The translations under genes and the position numbers were made by a program. Positions 5,170 to 7,503 of a stretch of DNA of 7,503 bases are shown here, one piece after another. This DNA comes from Bacteroidales bacterium (lineage in GTDB: Bacteria > Bacteroidota > Bacteroidia > Bacteroidales > P3). Within the stretch, counting starts at the first letter, position 1. The number at the start of each line of letters is the position of its first letter. Where the stretch lies: contig JAFWBF010000104.1 of assembly GCA_017507285.1 (NCBI GenBank), positions 1 through 7,503 on the forward strand, in the 5' to 3' direction. The notes under the pieces were generated by a model, which was not told the origin of the DNA, did no database searches, and saw only the letters and a list, made by a program, of their open reading frames with translations.

Positions 5170-7503
5170 ATGGAAAATCAACTAAACAACAATGTAAGAA
5201 GACCCGAACAAGAAGAAACAACAATAGACATTCGTGAGATATTGTTCATGGTGTTGCACAATTGGTGGATATTCTTAATATCAATGGTAGTGTGTGGTGT
5301 GATAGCATTCATTGCTGCCAAAATGCAAGCTCCCACATACGAGGAATCGGCTATGATTCTTATCCGCGACGAAAAGGCAGGTGGTGCTTCTGCTTTTGAG
5401 GGATCGGCGCTGTTTGAAGATTTGGGTATGTTTGGCAAAGGTTTGGTGCTTGAAAATGAAATATATGTTCTGCAATCCACACCTATTATGTCGAAGGTTG
5501 TAGATAAATTGAACCTACAAGTAAATTATCAGGTAAACACAGTCTTTAAGAAGAAAGACCTTTACGATGAAAGTCCTGTCACTCTTACGATGATGAACAA
5601 GAAGGGCGAGCCAAACGAGCTAAGCATGAGGGTGGAGGTATCGCTTCATGGTGACGGCACGTATAATTACGCTTTGGAAGTTCCTAAACAGAAGATAGAA
5701 CTAACTGGAACAGCACAATATGGCGAGATAGTTGATGTGGATAGTTTAAATTGTTTTTCCATTGATGAAACCGGATTCTTTGCAGAAGAGTATTTGGACA
5801 AGTCTATCATGATATCGGTAACTCCAACTTATTATAGAGCCAAAGCTCTGCTAGGGAATCTTACTGTAACTCGTCCCGATAAGATTACCGGTGTACTAAA
5901 TCTTACTATGAAGGATTCCAATCCGTTGCGTGCACAACGAATATTGGATACTTTGATAGCCGTTTACAACGAAGATGCTATTGCAGACAAAAATAAGATA
6001 GCACAGAATACCGAAGACTTTATTGTAAACCGTATTCATTTGATATCTGGCGAGTTGGAAAATGTTGATGAGCAGGTGGCTAATTTGATGGCTGAAAATC
6101 AGATTACAGATGCTGCTACTGCTGCCAACCTTATAGCTACTGAGGGTGTGAAGTCGAACGAAGAACTTAACGCTGTTGAGGTTGAGTTGGCTATGGTTCA
6201 GTACTTGCAAAAGCATCTTGCCGATCCGTCAAACAAAGATGGTCTTCTGCCTGGCGGTGTTATAAATGATGCGGGAGTAAATGCTCTTATAAGTAACTAC
6301 AATGCTCAAAAATTGGAGTACGACAAGATGGTGAACAGTTCTGGTGTAAACAATCCTACAACAAAAAATCTTCATCGCTCGTTGGAAGATACACGTGAGG
6401 CTGTTGTTCGTTCTGTCGACAACTTGGTGGAAACTATAAAGATAAAGAGAGGAAGTCTTTTGAAACGAGAAAAGATAACCAAAACTAAAATTACAAGTAC
6501 TCCACAGCAACAAAAAGAACTTCAAGATGTAACACGTCAACAGGCTATAAAGCAAGAACTATATATGTATTTGTTGCAGAAGCGTGAAGAAAATGCCCTC
6601 ACTTTGGCAATCACCGAATCCAATGCAAAGATAGTTGAGGCTGCCAATGGAACGGGTATTCCTGTTGCACCACGTACTATTATGTATTTGTTGGTAGGTT
6701 TGGTTTTGGGTTTAGCCATGCCATTGGTATATATGTTCTTGTGGGAATTTTTTAATACCAAAGTGCGTTCCAAAACCGATATTGAAAAACTTGTAACCAT
6801 ACCTATAATAGGAGAAATACCCGAAAAGGGTAAGGATAGGGAGGAAGATTATATAGTGGTAACTGAGAATGGAAAAGATATGATAACAGAGTCTTTCCGT
6901 ATATTGCATTCCAATATACAATTCTTCTTGCAAGATCCATCTCAAAAGGTTATACAGATGGTTTCGTCAATACCAGGCGAAGGAAAGTCTCACACTAGTT
7001 TGAATTTGGCTTTGTCCTTTGCGTTTTTGGGCAAGAAGACTATCATATTAGATATGGACTTGCGTAAGCGTTCGCTTTCAAAGGTAATGGATAAAAACAA
7101 GGGAAATGGTATAATCCAATACTTGATAGGCAAGGAAGGCGATATAAACAATATTATAACACATAGTCAGATATCGTCGAACTTGCACTATATCGTTTGC
7201 GAGAAAACTCCGCCAAATGCTACTCAATTGTTGTTGACAGATAAGTTTGAAAAGCTTATAGAGCAGTTGAAACAGACTTATGATTATATAGTAATAGATT
7301 CTACTCCGGCACAAGTTATTGCTGATGCTGTTATTATAAATAAAACTGCCGATTTGACTTTGTATATATCGCGTATAGGAGTTTTGGATAAACGTTTCTT
7401 GCCAAATATTCAAGAATTGTACACATCTAGCAAGTTTAAGAATATGGCAATGATACTTACTGCTGTACCTATTACGAAAAAAGGATCTGGATATGGATAT
7501 GGA
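5170..7503 (+). CDS. Wzc/GumC-type chain-length regulator and tyrosine autokinase, 3' end missing
   Basis: The gene is open for 778 codons from the ATG at 5170 to the window edge. It encodes an inner-membrane polysaccharide co-polymerase fused to a bacterial tyrosine kinase (BY-kinase), which sets chain length and drives export through cycles of autophosphorylation. Layout: cytoplasmic N-terminus (1-31); membrane helix 1 (about 33-50); a long periplasmic part with probable coiled coils (about 270-490); a proline motif PVAPR (498-502) leading into membrane helix 2 (about 503-524). The kinase domain follows: Walker A with PGEGKS (602-607), Walker A' with ILDMDLR (626-632), and Walker B with IVIDSTP (707-713). 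The window ends in GSGYGYG (772-778), the beginning of the tyrosine-rich tail that is autophosphorylated. The usual EX2RX2R motif reads ESFRILH (574-580), with His at the last position. The partner is the export lipoprotein 35 bases upstream. By family length, only a few dozen residues at most should be missing. A cognate phosphatase is not in view. Confidence 0.93.
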   Translation, partial: MENQLNNNVRRPEQEETTIDIREILFMVLHNWWIFLISMVVCGVIAFIAAKMQAPTYEESAMILIRDEKAGGASAFEGSALFEDLGMFGKGLVLENEIYVLQSTPIMSKVVDKLNLQVNYQVNTVFKKKDLYDESPVTLTMMNKKGEPNELSMRVEVSLHGDGTYNYALEVPKQKIELTGTAQYGEIVDVDSLNCFSIDETGFFAEEYLDKSIMISVTPTYYRAKALLGNLTVTRPDKITGVLNLTMKDSNPLRAQRILDTLIAVYNEDAIADKNKIAQNTEDFIVNRIHLISGELENVDEQVANLMAENQITDAATAANLIATEGVKSNEELNAVEVELAMVQYLQKHLADPSNKDGLLPGGVINDAGVNALISNYNAQKLEYDKMVNSSGVNNPTTKNLHRSLEDTREAVVRSVDNLVETIKIKRGSLLKREKITKTKITSTPQQQKELQDVTRQQAIKQELYMYLLQKREENALTLAITESNAKIVEAANGTGIPVAPRTIMYLLVGLVLGLAMPLVYMFLWEFFNTKVRSKTDIEKLVTIPIIGEIPEKGKDREEDYIVVTENGKDMITESFRILHSNIQFFLQDPSQKVIQMVSSIPGEGKSHTSLNLALSFAFLGKKTIILDMDLRKRSLSKVMDKNKGNGIIQYLIGKEGDINNIITHSQISSNLHYIVCEKTPPNATQLLLTDKFEKLIEQLKQTYDYIVIDSTPAQVIADAVIINKTADLTLYISRIGVLDKRFLPNIQELYTSSKFKNMAMILTAVPITKKGSGYGYG

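Noticed and set aside
7503..7503. Early stop or truncation of the tyrosine kinase
   Set aside because: The frame is open from 5170 to the last base and enters the expected GYGYG tail, so the missing end is due to the window edge.

Overview
The window looks like a chromosomal segment of a member of the Bacteroidota, most likely the order Bacteroidales. Three things support this. First, the DNA is AT-rich, the leaders are AT-rich, and no gene start has a clear Shine-Dalgarno sequence. Second, there is a textbook Bacteroidetes-type promoter (TTTG, 20 bases, TAACTTTGC) at 4153-4185. Third, the protein types fit: a 405-residue QueA-like protein, a short single-SLBB Wza lipoprotein and a GumC/Wzc-type tyrosine kinase. 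The genus cannot be settled from the sequence alone.

Layout. Positions 1-315 are the 3' end of urocanate hydratase (hutU), followed by a long-loop hairpin with a T-run (331-398) that probably ends that transcript. Positions 424-3024 hold three same-strand genes: a QueA-family tRNA-modification enzyme, UMP kinase (pyrH) and ribosome recycling factor (frr). A 15-bp hairpin at 3051-3087 then separates frr from a convergent single-stranded DNA-binding protein gene (ssb, minus strand, 3114-3533). From 3534 to 4327 there is a 794-bp divergent intergenic region with no convincing gene. It contains a probable ssb promoter, an orphan terminator-like hairpin, a degenerate array of 22-23 bp tandem repeats bounded by an imperfect inverted repeat, a duplicated ~32-bp motif, and the strong promoter of the next operon. 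From 4328 to the window end are the first two genes of an exopolysaccharide or capsule operon: a Wza-type export lipoprotein and a Wzc-type chain-length regulator and tyrosine autokinase. The kinase gene runs off the window just inside its tyrosine-rich tail.

How the genes work together. pyrH and frr are a common bacterial pair (nucleotide supply and ribosome recycling), here preceded by a tRNA-modification-type gene. The Wza and Wzc homologues form the trans-envelope export and polymerisation-control machine of Wzy-dependent polysaccharide synthesis. Glycosyltransferase, flippase and polymerase genes are expected beyond the right edge. No complete undescribed system is visible. The most unusual parts are the structured upstream region of the polysaccharide operon and the enlarged QueA-like protein.
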